From Enoplosus armatus (Eukaryota; Chordata; Actinopteri; Centrarchiformes; Enoplosidae), in contig NC_092193.1 of the NCBI RefSeq assembly GCF_043641665.1, forward strand, positions 761,501 through 825,500: a stretch of DNA of 64,000 nt, read 5' to 3'. Numbering within the stretch: the first letter of the stretch is position 1; every line of letters begins with the position of its first letter. Positions 1-11,176 of this stretch are shown in pieces. The notes beneath the pieces were generated by a model, which was not told the DNA's origin, did not search any database, and saw nothing but the letters and a program-made list of their open reading frames with translations. A program made the position numbers and the translations under genes.

Positions 1-267
1 GTTTAAATACACAATTTTGATCTTACTTTTTAATGTGAACTTACAATGTTAACTTTTTCATGGCAGCTAACCTTTAACTAATTATATCAACAACAGCCTT
101 GTATTGAGTTGATGAAGAGTAAATCTTAAATTATACAAAGTTTTGAAATGGTTTTAGGAGCCTCAGATGTCAGACAACCTTGTGATGATACTAAAATATA
201 AATCATCATTTGTCATTCATATTCATTAGCCATTTTCCTCTTCAATTTTAAAATTGGTTATACTCAC

Positions 268-333
268 TGCTCTCTACTGTTAGTTTGGTCCCTTTTCCAA
301 AACTCAGCCTCCTAATTCCTGTTGAAGCAGTCA
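268..333 (-). CDS. TRAJ: J-alpha segment 1 (leftmost of 46)
   Basis: TCR alpha joining segment; encodes ..RRLSFGKGTKLTVES with an intact FGXG bulge. The splice donor GTGAGTA (261-267) lies on its left. A 12-RSS lies on its right: heptamer CACAGTG 334-340, 12-bp spacer, nonamer ACAATAACA 353-361. It is the visible J nearest to the unseen C-alpha. Confidence 0.93.
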
Positions 334-530
334 CACAGTGGATCTACTCTACACAATAACAACGTGGACTATTCCTCATGAAGATACTCTATTTTTTTAT
401 TATTTTATTTATTTTTTATCAAACACCTTTTAAATGTAAAGTTTCTTTTTGATTCTTATTAGGATTGCTGAAAAATAATTGAACTTGACCACATAAATCA
501 TTTCATGTGACTGAAATATTTGATATCTAC

Positions 531-756
531 CAGGAAAAGGCTTTTCACACTGCATATTCTTAGCCCCATTTCACATTGGCACCTTTTAGCCCCGTATTTT
601 CAGGGGATAACCCTGCAAACTCTGGGCTAACCCTGCACTGGAGCAGGGCCAGCAAGCCCTAGGCTAAAGTTGGGGTTAGCCCATTGTAACGTTCCAGGAT
701 TGTGCCAATGTGAAAGGTTTCTTAGCCTGGGGCTAAGTGCAATGTGAAAAGCCTGG
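531..756. mobile_element. Fold-back MITE between J-alpha 1 and 2
   Basis: About 225 bp with long, imperfect terminal inverted repeats. The left arm starts AGGCTTTTCACACTGCAT and runs into TTAGCCCC. The right arm, reverse-complemented, starts AGGCTTTTCACATTGCAC and also runs into TTAGCCCC. No coding capacity. The family was not identified. Confidence 0.7.
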
Positions 757-921
757 AAGATAAAGGTTGTGTTTCTGTCTGAACTAAAGGTTAATCTAGA
801 GTTTTTATTTGTGCAGAAGCTGCTAGTATACATTCTGGCAACTTTAGAACCAGGTAAAAAATGCTGAATTCAGTTGTATCAGATCAACCATCATTCCTTA
901 AAAATTAAGAAAATATCTTAC

Positions 922-984
922 TTGATCCAACTATGAGTTTGGTGCGAGAACCAAAGATGAGTTTTGTATTCGAATTGCCAGTCA
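922..984 (-). CDS. TRAJ: J-alpha segment 2, altered FGXG (FGSR)
   Basis: Reads TGNSNTKLIFGSRTKLIVGS. The second glycine of FGXG is Arg, which may impair the beta-bulge. The RSS looks usable: heptamer CACAATG 985-991, 12-bp spacer, nonamer ACATAAACC 1004-1012. The donor GTAAGA on the left is intact. Functionality is uncertain. Confidence 0.85.
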
Positions 985-1317
985 CACAATGGAAAATGCA
1001 ACTACATAAACCCTGAAATCAATGATATAGACTTTTTTTCTTGTTAGATACCGTTATTTACATGTAAAGATGATGAAATGATAATCTATATAAACACATC
1101 TTATTTGGATTTTTATGATTTAAGCATGAGAATCACTAGGAAGGCATAACCAGAATGTAGCTTTTCAGAAATGAAACGCTTACTAGAGTTCATTGGCATT
1201 TTAGAAGCCATATTTTTGTCTTAACTAGGTGAAATTGTAAATCCAGGTGAAAATGTTGAGTTTAGAGAGATGTATTAGGTCAACCATCAGTTCTTGAAAA
1301 TTAATAAAATAACTTAC

Positions 1318-1375
1318 TTGATTGAACTCTGTTTTGTGCCAGAAAAGATGAGTTTTGAATTTCCATAACCAGTCA
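1318..1375 (-). pseudogene. TRAJ: J-alpha segment 3, probably non-functional
   Basis: Reads TGYGNSKLIFSGTKQSSI. One codon is missing from the FGSG bulge, leaving F-SG, and the framework 4 end has diverged. A heptamer-like CACAATA (1376-1382) is present, but the only nonamer-like block (about 1391-1399) sits 8-9 bp away instead of 12. A donor GTAAGT remains. Both the coding and the RSS defects point to decay. Confidence 0.8.
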
Positions 1376-1702
1376 CACAATAAGTAAACTGCATAAACCC
1401 AGAGATCAATGACATGACAGATTACAATTTCCTCATGAAGCTACTCTATTCATATTTAAAAGGTCATACAATAATATATTCCCAGCAATTCTTATTTGGC
1501 TTAATAGGAATTTAATTTAAAGACAAAAACTACTACATACAACTAAAAAATGTTAGTGCTACCTTAAATGTGTAAACATGAAAGTGAACAATTACAGGGC
1601 TGACAGGGAGTTTAAAACACCTGTTGTAACCTAAAGGTGTATCTAGAGTATGTAAGTTGCTGGTGTAGAACCAGTTTAAAAATACTGAATTCAGTAACTT
1701 AC

Positions 1703-1762
1703 TCAATTCAGCTTTCAGTTTTGTGCCAGAACCAAAGATGATCTTGTCCCCATAGCTATTCA
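1703..1762 (-). CDS. TRAJ: J-alpha segment 4
   Basis: Reads NSYGDKIIFGSGTKLKAEL, FGXG intact. Heptamer CACAGTA 1763-1769, 12-bp spacer, nonamer ACATAAACC 1782-1790. Donor GTAAGT immediately left. Confidence 0.92.
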
Positions 1763-2152
1763 CACAGTAAGAAATCCAATCACATAAACCCCAAGATCCA
1801 CTCTGAGGTGAGAAGAGTCTCATAGACATCAAACAAAAACGGGCCAACAAATCATCAGTTTAGGAGAATAAATATGTTATTAACATGCAACAATTATTTT
1901 GTTGTATGTAATTTAAGTTAGTTGCTCAGGGTGGGTCTCGTTATAATGAACCTGTTATTTACATAAAGTTGAACTTTTGATTTACTGCTCAAAACAAATA
2001 AATAGTAGGCTTGAAATGCAGGGGGTTCGCTTTTCTGCAACAGACAAGCTAACGCAGATATTTTTCCTGCCGGGTTTGTAGTTAATTTATATGTCCACTG
2101 TGGATCCATTTGTTAGCTGGAAATAATTTACAACAATAAATATTGAACTTAC

Positions 2153-2215
2153 TGTCCTCTGCAATCAGTTTGATGCCCTCCCCAAAAATTATTTTCCAGT
2201 TTCCCGTCCCAGTAA
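2153..2215 (-). CDS. TRAJ: J-alpha segment 5
   Basis: Reads TGTGNWKIIFGEGIKLIAED. Consensus heptamer CACAGTG 2216-2222, 12-bp spacer, nonamer ACAAAAACT 2235-2243. Donor GTAAGT. Confidence 0.93.
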
Positions 2216-2627
2216 CACAGTGTTCTTTCTCTCAACAAAAACTGCAGCATAAAGAACCTGACAGCAACAAATCTAATCACATCATCTGCAAACAGCTGAT
2301 ACTGACATAATTGTATGGATACAAGGTTCTATTAGGTTAAACATAATTCGTCTTTAAAAATATTTTTATTTTAGAATTTATGATGAATTTCAAAAACTGC
2401 ATCCAACTAACTGTTATTTTTAAGTGATTGTCGTTTTTCCATAATCACATCAAGAACAAACTACACCTGCAACTTTGTGGTAAACATTATTTTCATAATC
2501 TATCACTTGTGTTTGCTGTCATATTTCCCATTATGAATAACGCTTTTTAAAGTAATGGCAAAAATGACATGGCATGAACAACTAGATATGTCATTCACTC
2601 TTGAATATTAAAATTCTTGATACTCAC

Positions 2628-2690
2628 TGCTTTCTATTGTTAGTTTGGTCCCTTTTCCAAAAAGCACCCTCCTGTTTCCTCCAGTAGTCA
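2628..2690 (-). CDS. TRAJ: J-alpha segment 6
   Basis: Reads TTGGNRRVLFGKGTKLTIES. Heptamer CACAGTG 2691-2697, spacer GATCTGATCTGA, nonamer ACAATAACT 2710-2718. Donor GTGAGTA. It shares its spacer with segments 8, 9 and 12 almost exactly. Confidence 0.94.
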
Positions 2691-3129
2691 CACAGTGGAT
2701 CTGATCTGAACAATAACTACATGGACTTTTATTGTCAAGCTAGACTAATCATAACTAACTTGAAAAGGTACCAAAAAAAGTGATGCTTTTTAACTGGAAA
2801 TTATCACGTCAGATTGAATCATAACATTGAATAACATCATTTGGATGGCTGTGTTCTAGCATACAGTTGTACAATAATGACAAAAATGCCATCGTAGAAA
2901 TAAAGGAGTGAAAGGGACTTGATGGTTTGTTTTTTTAACTTGCTTTGTTTTGTGTCTAATCATCATACCATATTGCTCCTGTCAAGTAAAATCCATGTAT
3001 CTGAGAAATGTAATTTCTGGGGAACTACATAAAACCAGCTTGTTTTAGCTGGATGTCAGTGTAACTCCACATATAAGGTTGTTACTTAAATCATCATCAA
3101 AAAGAGATAATGTATTTAATTATACTTAC

Positions 3130-3192
3130 TGGAGCCAACTGTCAGTTTAATGCCAGATCCAAAGATGAGTTTAGAAGCTCCAGAGTATGTCA
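3130..3192 (-). CDS. TRAJ: J-alpha segment 7
   Basis: Reads TYSGASKLIFGSGIKLTVGS. Heptamer CACTATG 3193-3199, 12-bp spacer, nonamer ACATAAACC 3212-3220, donor GTAAGT. Confidence 0.91.
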
Positions 3193-3461
3193 CACTATGT
3201 GTAATCCAACCACATAAACCCAGACATGGGGGACTTAATGTATTCAACAGGTTCATTTCTCAGAATTCTGAAGAACTTTGGCGAGTCTAGATAGAACAAA
3301 CTATTAAGAGAAATTTGATTTGGGGCTATATGAATAGTGTGCAATTAAATTGACTGTTTTAGTTTGAGTTGTGTCAATACCAAATAATAGCTTGCCATGG
3401 CTTTTCGAAAACAGTTAAATTAATTTTATCCTTTTAAATATATGAATTTTTTGATACTCAC

Positions 3462-3527
3462 TAGCTTCTACAATTAGTTGGGTTCCTTCTCCAAAAGTGA
3501 GTTTAAAGTTTCCTCCTCCATCAGTCA
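3462..3527 (-). CDS. TRAJ: J-alpha segment 8
   Basis: Ends GGGNFKLTFGEGTQLIVEA. Heptamer CACAGTG 3528-3534, spacer GATCTGATCTGA, nonamer ACAATTACT 3547-3555. Donor GTGAGTA. Close paralogue of segments 9 and 10. Confidence 0.93.
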
Positions 3528-3555
3528 CACAGTGGATCTGATCTGAACAATTACT

Positions 3556-4400
3556 GCATGGACTGTTTCATCATGAAGCTACACCAAATTTTTCACCTTT
3601 GCTTAAAACAGTCTATTTAAAAATATATATATAAATATATATGCTTTTAACTACAGTAATTTATAATATCAAGCTATATTGCTTCTTACAGGTGAGAGCC
3701 TCGTATCTGCAAATGTCATTTTTGTAAACATACTTTTTTTAGCTGAAATTCAGTGCGTTTTGATATTATTATCCAAAGGTTTTAATGTGTTGGAAAACTG
3801 TCAGATTATCACATCATCATTAAATGTATTTGAAAGTGTGAAAATCAACAAAACTGTAGATATAAGGTTTTTTGTTATGTACTGCCTTATGCAGGTTATC
3901 TTGTTTGCTTTTTAATAGTTGTATTTTAGTTGTATCAGTGGACATTTGAGTGACTAAAACGTCAAAAAAAAAAGGAGATGGTATGTATAAAATGTAGGAG
4001 AGATGTGTTAAAATATAAACTTTAAATCAGCAGTCCATTTAAGGTGTGGCATCTGCTCTTTTTTTCACAAATGATTAAAACAACATCTTCTATTTTAAAT
4101 TATCAATCACATATTGCCTCTGAAGTGTTATTGTGTTAGTATGTTCACATCTAACAAGTGATTGAATATTTTCTGTTCTGTATTTGTTATGTCGAGTTTT
4201 TAGTCTGACACACAACACATTATTTTAGTTTAGACGTATCAGACCAAGGTCTACTCTGACTAACTTAAATTTTTTAAATTGGCAATATTGTCATCAAAAT
4301 TTATCATTAAAGTTAGGCTTTATTTCAACTCAAATAATACCTTTGCATAAACATAAAACACGTTAATTAATTTTATGTAATGAGTATGTGAATTCTTGAT
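3556..4400. other. J-free gap in the J-alpha array
   Basis: About 845 bp of AT-rich DNA between segments 8 and 9, roughly twice the usual spacing. I see no J framework, FGXG codons or RSS here, and the one short open frame (3679-3915, plus) has no recognisable features. Confidence 0.6.
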
Positions 4401-4406
4401 ACTCAC

Positions 4407-4472
4407 TGGTTTCTACAATTAGTTTGGTTCCTTCTCCAAAAGTGAGTTTCAAGTTTCCTCCTCCAGTAGTCA
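4407..4472 (-). CDS. TRAJ: J-alpha segment 9
   Basis: Ends GGGNLKLTFGEGTKLIVET. Heptamer CACAGTG 4473-4479, 12-bp spacer, nonamer ACAATAACT 4492-4500. Donor GTGAGTA. Confidence 0.94.
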
Positions 4473-4778
4473 CACAGTGGATCTGATTTGAACAATAACT
4501 ACATGGACTGCTTCTGCTTCAATCGACACTGAATTGGTTAATAACAACTAATGGAGTTAATTAACGATTTAGATATAAAAGCATTTTTCGTCCTCAATGT
4601 CAAACACTAAGATGAAGACCTAGTGCCAAAATCTATAAGTTAAATAAGAAGTCAGCTAGTGTTGCCATTTTTTTCCACAATTGTAACACATTTCTAAAAT
4701 TCTATACATGAATTTGCATTGTGTCAACACCAAATCCAAACTTTGGCATCTTTGAATATATGAATTCTTGATACTTAC

Positions 4779-4844
4779 TGATTTCTACAATTAGTTTGAT
4801 TCCTTCTCCAAACATCAGTTTAAAGTTTCCTGATCCAAAAGTCA
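4779..4844 (-). CDS. TRAJ: J-alpha segment 10, weak heptamer
   Basis: Ends GSGNFKLMFGEGIKLIVEI. The spacing matches segments 8 and 9, but the heptamer is CATAGTG (4845-4851), losing the third base of the critical CAC. Nonamer ACAACAACC 4864-4872. The coding part is intact; recombination may be inefficient. Confidence 0.85.
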
Positions 4845-5310
4845 CATAGTGGATCTGAGCTCAACAACAACCACATGGAAAGCCACTGCTTACATCTGCA
4901 TGAATAACAACAACTAATGCAGCTAATCGACATTAAATCAATTAATAATTATTCAAATAAAATTAGAGGTAAAAAGGATTACAAACTTTAATTTAAGCAA
5001 TTTATGTGGTTCGCCAGTACGAGGAAGGCTAGGGTTATTGAGTAAATTACTAACTGTTTACATTTTCTTTTGGCCCACCTTTCTATAAAAATGTCTCAAA
5101 TATGTCCATACAGATCTCTCAATTGTTACAAAATTTAAAAAAAGCATTTTAATCTTTGTTTTTGCTAGTATCATGTTGCATGGGTTGTCTGGTTTGAGTA
5201 TATGTGTTATACATAGACATAGTTCTCTCAGCAACAAAACACCAAATTGTAAAAATGAGAAATTCAGAATTAAGTTTAGTTTGTAGAGGACAAATGATAC
5301 TTCAACTTAC

Positions 5311-5370
5311 TTGAGCCAACAGTCAGTTTTGTGCCTGAGCCAAAGATGAGTTTAGCCAAAGAGCCAGTCA
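5311..5370 (-). CDS. TRAJ: J-alpha segment 11
   Basis: Reads TGSLAKLIFGSGTKLTVGS. Heptamer CACTCTG 5371-5377, 12-bp spacer, nonamer ACATAAACA 5390-5398, donor GTAAGT. Confidence 0.9.
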
Positions 5371-5663
5371 CACTCTGACAAACACAGCAACATAAACACA
5401 CCGGACCAACAGTTAACCAGCAGCTGTTGTGTCACTAAGTCCAGCTAATTTCAAAAAACAAGACCAACAACCATCAGATTTACTTGATGGATATATTGAA
5501 CCAGGTTGGTCTTTTGATTCATTGTTGAATTATTTAGTTACAAACCTACAAGAGACATTAACATGGAGCTGCCATTTGAACTCCTGGCACAGGATGTCTT
5601 ACATGAAATAAAAGTTATCAGGTAATTTTTTTCATTTTCAGTATTTGTATTTTGGATACTCAC

Positions 5664-5726
5664 TGCTCTCTACAGTTAGTTTGATTCCATTCCCAAAAAG
5701 GATTTTCCAGTTTCCAGACGTAGTCA
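5664..5726 (-). CDS. TRAJ: J-alpha segment 12
   Basis: Reads TTSGNWKILFGNGIKLTVES. Heptamer CACAGTC 5727-5733, 12-bp spacer, nonamer ACAATAACT 5746-5754, donor GTGAGTA. Confidence 0.92.
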
Positions 5727-6035
5727 CACAGTCAGTCTGATCTGAACAATAACTACATCAACTCTTTCCTCATGCAGGTACAGAGTTACAGTTGACAAAT
5801 CATAGGTGGATTTTAAAGACTGACTACAGATTGAATGTGCAAGCACAGAAATATGTTTGAGGAACGACTTTCACGCTTATAACAAAGATGTTTTTGAAAG
5901 ATTAAATGGAACATCTCTGGTTTTCTGTTCTTATTTGACTAAAATACCTCATTGTGTCTTAGATTTTGTTTGTTTATGAGCTTCCATTTTATGTGCTATC
6001 AGCAGAGATACCTTAAAAGTTAAAATTATACTCAC

Positions 6036-6098
6036 TGGATTCAACAGTCAACTGTATTCCTTCACCAAAAAGTATTTTTACGCTTCCTGTCCCAGTAT
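6036..6098 (-). CDS. TRAJ: J-alpha segment 13
   Basis: Reads TGTGSVKILFGEGIQLTVES. Heptamer CACAGTG 6099-6105, 12-bp spacer, nonamer ACAATAACT 6118-6126, donor GTGAGTA. Confidence 0.93.
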
Positions 6099-6670
6099 CA
6101 CAGTGTTTCTGCCCTCAACAATAACTACAGAGCTCACACTGACGAATATAATCACATCATCTGCAAACAGCTGTATTTTTTAGATAATATTTGCTTATTC
6201 TCTGGATTCTAATACAGATAAAACATTATTCTTTGATGTTTAAAACATTTGATTTTCCCCTAAAAGGACCATTCCTTGAAATGGAAATATTCCAGATGGA
6301 GCCACTTATGCATCAAACTAAGAGAGTAAATATCCTGAAATTCAAACCATTATTACATTTATTATCATCATCGCTGTCAGGTAAAAACATCCAATTTCTG
6401 TGATTTTTGTTAGGTAAGTTAAATGATCACATGCTCCCCCATGGGTGGAGACCATTTAACCACTTACACTCATATTAGAAAATGTCCTCTAATCCTAAAT
6501 TTCTGAAAGTTAGTTGAATGTATTATTACATTATTTTGTGCCAGTAAAAATATTAATTCCATTCAATTTGCAGTTTTGGCAGCGGTCATGTTAAGTTAAA
6601 TGATAGAAACAGCAGATTTGGTTGCAGGTGGAAAGATCAAAACAATTAAAATTATATTCTTAATACTCAC

Positions 6671-6733
6671 GGCTCTGTACAGTTAGTTTGGTTCCTTCTC
6701 CAAAAATGACTTTGTTGTTTCCAGTAACAGTCA
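6671..6733 (-). CDS. TRAJ: J-alpha segment 14
   Basis: Reads TVTGNNKVIFGEGTKLTVQS. Heptamer CACATTG 6734-6740, 12-bp spacer, nonamer ACAATAACT 6753-6761, donor GTGAGTA. Confidence 0.92.
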
Positions 6734-7095
6734 CACATTGACTCTGACCTGAACAATAACTACACAACCTATTTCCTCGTAAACATACACTAATTACAGA
6801 TAACAAAAGATAAGTAAAACAAAAATGTAACTGCAAATATGTATTTGGCTTAATAGTATTTGGACTTTGCACTTTAATTATTAAATGTCATTTTTCATTG
6901 CCGCATCTGCTACAATTAGCAGTTAAGAGGGCATTCAAATATAACTAAAAGACTAAAGGGTTCTTCTAGTGTTCTTAAAACACATGGCATTAGCAGAATT
7001 TTGACGGGGGAAAAAGTATATTCAAAAATGTAATTAAATAATAACTACTTTAATCTCAGGAATCTACTTTTCATCCAATCATCCTCTGAACTTAC

Positions 7096-7149
7096 TTGAA
7101 TCAGCGATCAATTTTATCCCTTGGCCAAATGTGATCTTGGAATATGACA
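7096..7149 (-). CDS. TRAJ: J-alpha segment 15 (short)
   Basis: Reads SYSKITFGQGIKLIADS, with only five residues visible before the phenylalanine. Heptamer CACAATG 7150-7156, 12-bp spacer, nonamer ACAATAACT 7169-7177, donor GTAAGT. Confidence 0.9.
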
Positions 7150-7605
7150 CACAATGTTTGTTGCCATCACAATAACTGAAGGAGGAAAGTTTGTTTTCGG
7201 AAACATGCTGCTGCTTCATGAATGGTAACAAATGTCAGCAGTATGGCATTTTGGGGGCAAACAGACACATTTTAGCTGGACAGAGCATTGTAATGTCATA
7301 TGAGTGAAGGGGCTTGAAAATGGCATCATTATTCAACTTATTTGAACAGTGAGACAAATCACCAAAATTTGAGAAACAAGGTTTTTACCCAACAGCAATG
7401 ATATGATTACATTGGACTGAATCTAAATTGTACACTCAAACTGACAGCTGAGGTTTTTAAAGTCAAAGTCAGGTGCCCACCATTTAAAGATTTGAGATCA
7501 CATGAACGTTTAACTTCAAACGGATTTAGTTCTTGTGATCTTTGGACTTCAGTCCAGTCCAGTTTAGAGCGATTTTTGAAATAAAACAAACCTAACTGGA
7601 CTTAC

Positions 7606-7665
7606 CGGCTTCAATGTTCAGTCTGATCCCTGACCCAAAGATCAGCTTGTAAGTTCCAGTATTCA
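7606..7665 (-). CDS. TRAJ: J-alpha segment 16
   Basis: Reads NTGTYKLIFGSGIRLNIEA. Heptamer CACAACA 7666-7672, 12-bp spacer, nonamer ACATAAACT 7685-7693, donor GTAAGT. It is the leftmost carrier of the CACAACA heptamer that dominates the centre of the array. Confidence 0.91.
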
Positions 7666-7693
7666 CACAACACAAAACAGCATTACATAAACT

Positions 7694-8536
7694 CTGCAGG
7701 GCTACAACTCTACAGCTAACAGTGAAGCAGCTCAGTGTCCTAATCCGCTGAACTGAACTCTTATTTCAAAAAGGAAAATTTGCCATTAACATTGACTTAT
7801 TACTTATTACCTGTATATGTAAAAGGTCTGTACATCATGAATTAAGATACAAGTTCACAGTTTCAGAACTGTTAAAACATTCAAAATGAACTTGTATTTT
7901 TTATAAATGAGTAATTTTACTGTTAAAGTAGAAAAGGTGAAGAGCAAGTGTTTTTGTCATTATTTCTTTGTTAACATGATATAAGTCATATATGTTACAT
8001 TAGCAAGATTCTTACAGTATCAGATTTAAAGTTCCTGTTAAGTGTTTGATGGCTTCTTTAAATTTGTTGATTTTTATTTAGTATACTTAATTTTCCACCA
8101 AACTATAAAAACTGGAGTATTTAAACATGTAATTTATTTCACCACCAAAATTAAACATTTTCAGCGTTTTGATGCAATCACATTTTCTAATTTCTAATTT
8201 TCTAATTTGGCTCTTCGATCTGCATGAACTGTATCGGCACTTAACTGACATGTAAAGGGGCAGTGGTGGATTTAACCACATCACCTGCAAATAGTATTTT
8301 TTAGACACAGGTTGTTACACATAGATCTTTATATGGCCAGTAAAGAAATCTATAGAAATGTCCTAAAAACTTGCGGTCCAATAATTGTCATGAATCTTTA
8401 ACTTGTTGGAGATATGCTGTCATTCTAATAAAGAACTAACTAACTGTTGTTGTATGTACAATATTTTGAAACGAGCTTGTCAACCTTTTGCTTTGAACAA
8501 CTTTGCAGATTTTCATCACAGTATAAGAAGAATTCA
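7694..8536. other. J-free gap in the J-alpha array
   Basis: About 840 bp without a J framework or paired RSS. AT-rich; the short open frames here show no splice signals or recognisable motif. Confidence 0.6.
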
Positions 8537-8542
8537 ACTTAC

Positions 8543-8596
8543 TGGCATCAACATGAAGTTTGGTGCCGCTTCCAAAGACGATCTTGTTAACATTCA
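8543..8596 (-). CDS. TRAJ: J-alpha segment 17
   Basis: Reads NVNKIVFGSGTKLHVDA. Heptamer CACAGTC 8597-8603, 12-bp spacer, nonamer ACACAAACC 8616-8624, donor GTAAGT. Related to segment 36 (shared KLHV framework and RSS). Confidence 0.92.
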
Positions 8597-8920
8597 CACA
8601 GTCTAAAACCTCCGTACACAAACCTCACCGGCTCTGTAGCAAACAGCACTCTTCAGCCAAACTCAAACCAAGTTATAGAAAACTCTGGAAACAGACACAA
8701 GTTGGATTCCAAAAATGGAAAGTTGACATTATGTGACAATAGAGGGAAATGTTAGCTAACAGTTCAGTTTGGTTCAGGGTAGCTTCACGTTTTGGTTCAG
8801 TTAATGAAAAATAAGAGTTTGGGGTCAAATTTTGTATCGTTGTTGTTTCCAGTGGACTTTCTACTGCCCATTCTGGGGAAACACATACAGAGTTTAAGCT
8901 CAGAATTGACATGAACTTAC

Positions 8921-8977
8921 GTGACTGAATATTCAGCCTGATTCCTCGACCGAACAGCAGCTTAGTCCCCACCATCG
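8921..8977 (-). CDS. TRAJ: J-alpha segment 18
   Basis: Reads MVGTKLLFGRGIRLNIQS. Heptamer CACAGTG 8978-8984, 12-bp spacer, nonamer ATGAAAACC 8997-9005, donor GTAAGT. Confidence 0.9.
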
Positions 8978-9271
8978 CACAGTGTTTGTCAGCCTGATGA
9001 AAACCCTCCAACACACCAGACTGAGAGTAAACAGCTGCAGGTTCAATTTAAACAGCCAACGCTGAACAGAGGCCCTGCAGACAAACTGAGGCTCAATCTA
9101 GATTTTTAAAAAAAAACTAAATGTCTTCACACATAAACTATCAACTTTGCTTTATTCCTGACATTCCTCATGAATTCTTCTTTTGTATATATTTCAGTAA
9201 AACTTCTAGTTTAAAAAGTTCTATTTTAATGTTCCTTTTTAATAATGTTTCTAATCTATGTTAATACTTAC

Positions 9272-9334
9272 TGGGTTCAATGTTTAATCTGGTTTCACTT
9301 CCAAAGATGATCCTAAATTGATTTCCAGTTGTCA
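9272..9334 (-). CDS. TRAJ: J-alpha segment 19, altered FGXG (FGSE)
   Basis: Reads TTGNQFRIIFGSETRLNIEP; Glu replaces the second bulge glycine. Heptamer CACAACA 9335-9341, 12-bp spacer, nonamer ACACAAACT 9354-9362, donor GTAAGT. Otherwise a normal member of the central subfamily; function doubtful. Confidence 0.85.
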
Positions 9335-9685
9335 CACAACATGAAGCCTCATAACACAAACTCAAAGTGATGAACCAAACTTCATCTCGGAGTATTCTAC
9401 TAAAATTTTAAATGTGATTATCCAGATTTTATGTAAAGTATCTACATTTATTGATGCATTTATGATGTTAATGTTTAAGTTTAAAATCATCAAGACAATC
9501 GTACAACCAGTTAGTTAAAAGCATCTTTAAATCTTTGGATGACTGCAGCATCATCCAGATAAAACAAAAACAGTTTGTGAAAAGTTTACATTTTAGAACT
9601 ACAAGTATTTCATCAACGATTTTAGACTGAATTATTTATTACAAGTCCCATATTAATAATATTTTAGATCTGTATTAGTACTTAC

Positions 9686-9748
9686 TGATTTTAATGGTTA
9701 ACCTGGTTCCACTTGCAAAGATGGTTTTATATCCACCTCCAGCATTCA
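9686..9748 (-). CDS. TRAJ: J-alpha segment 20, altered FGXG (FASG)
   Basis: Reads NAGGGYKTIFASGTRLTIKI; Ala replaces the first bulge glycine. Heptamer CACTACA 9749-9755, 12-bp spacer, nonamer ACATAAACT 9768-9776, donor GTAAGT. Segment 29 carries the same TTTGCA change. Confidence 0.86.
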
Positions 9749-10261
9749 CACTACATGAAACACCATAACATAAACTCAGCACCCCCAACCAACATTTACA
9801 TTTACATTTGAGACTTTTAGTCCTAAAAATAGGTGTTTTCATTATAATACATGATAAATATATATCATTAATATTATGTAGCTTCTAATATTTACTGTAC
9901 AGTAGAGATGCTGAACGAACTGTTTTCGGGACAATGTTCTAACATAACTCATTTAGTTTTAGCTGGATGAGGCTGTATTTGTAGTTTCATCCCAAAACTG
10001 AATCCTAGATTCTGAAAGGTTGACATTTTGGAGATACAAGGTTTTCATCTCATCAGAGTTATATTGAATTATTTTCTACTTTGTGCTGTTTTTATGATTC
10101 TGAGGAGTCGAATGGATCGTTTCCTTCACTGTCAGTAGCTGTTCACTCATCAATCAGTCCAGATAAGTAATCTTTTATCTGCTATTCTGGTTTGTGTATA
10201 TTTGTTTGTCTGTTAAAGACACCTTCTATAAATAGTGATTATGGTATGCGTTACTACTTAC

Positions 10262-10324
10262 TGGGCTCGATGGTTAATCTGGTTCCACTTCCAAAGATGA
10301 GCTTATTTCGATTTCCAGTATTCA
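10262..10324 (-). CDS. TRAJ: J-alpha segment 21
   Basis: Reads NTGNRNKLIFGSGTRLTIEP. Heptamer CACAACA 10325-10331, spacer TGACGCACCATA, nonamer ACACAAACT 10344-10352, donor GTAAGT. Confidence 0.92.
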
Positions 10325-10707
10325 CACAACATGACGCACCATAACACAAACTCAGAATGACAAACTGAACCAAATTTCATTTAGAAAATCATTGTTTTTA
10401 CATTTGAGACTTTTGTCTGAATGGATAGTCTTGTCACAACAATAAGATGCTATTTGTCCATTAGATTTATATTATTTATATCTTATAACTAAAATGTGCA
10501 TTTTGACATGTACAATAGAGATAGTGAATGAACCATTTTAGTGATGATGCTCTTAATAAATATATTGATACTTTGATTAATACATGATCAGTTAATATGT
10601 TGATTGTGATTAATATGATTAACAATTTTCAACCAATTAGGTTTATAAAACTTGCTAAATAACACCAAAACTGCAAACTCTGGCTTATAATCAATGTTAG
10701 GACTTAC

Positions 10708-10773
10708 TTGGTTCAATGTTTAATCTGGTTCCATTTCCAAAGATGAGTTTATATTGTTTTGCACCTCCAGTCA
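10708..10773 (-). CDS. TRAJ: J-alpha segment 22
   Basis: Ends GAKQYKLIFGNGTRLNIEP. Heptamer CACAACA 10774-10780, 12-bp spacer, nonamer ACACAAATT 10793-10801, donor GTAAGT. Confidence 0.91.
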
Positions 10774-11119
10774 CACAACATAAATCACCATTACACAAAT
10801 TTAGCAGATTGACTAACTGAACCAAACTTCATGTAGAAAAACATGATTTTTACATGAAAGACTTCTGTCTGAATCAAATGTAAATTTTGAAATTTACAGT
10901 AGAGATACTGACCAAAGTGTTTTAGTGTTGATGCTTTTGATTAATACACTGATGTATCTGATTAACCTTCTCAGTTGATGTATTTGATTATTTTGATTAT
11001 TGTTCACTCATCAATAAATCCAGCTGATGACGTTTTTATCTGCCATTCTAATTTTGTGTATATGACAGGTAAAGATTGCTTTTAAAGATGCTCCACATAT
11101 GATCTATATTAGTACTTAC

Positions 11120-11176
11120 TGGGTTCAATGGTTAAACTGGTTCCACTTCCAAAGATGAGCTTAATTGCAGTATTCA
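11120..11176 (-). CDS. TRAJ: J-alpha segment 23
   Basis: Reads NTAIKLIFGSGTSLTIEP. Heptamer CACAACA 11177-11183, 12-bp spacer, nonamer ACGCAAACT 11196-11204, donor GTAAGT. Confidence 0.91.
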
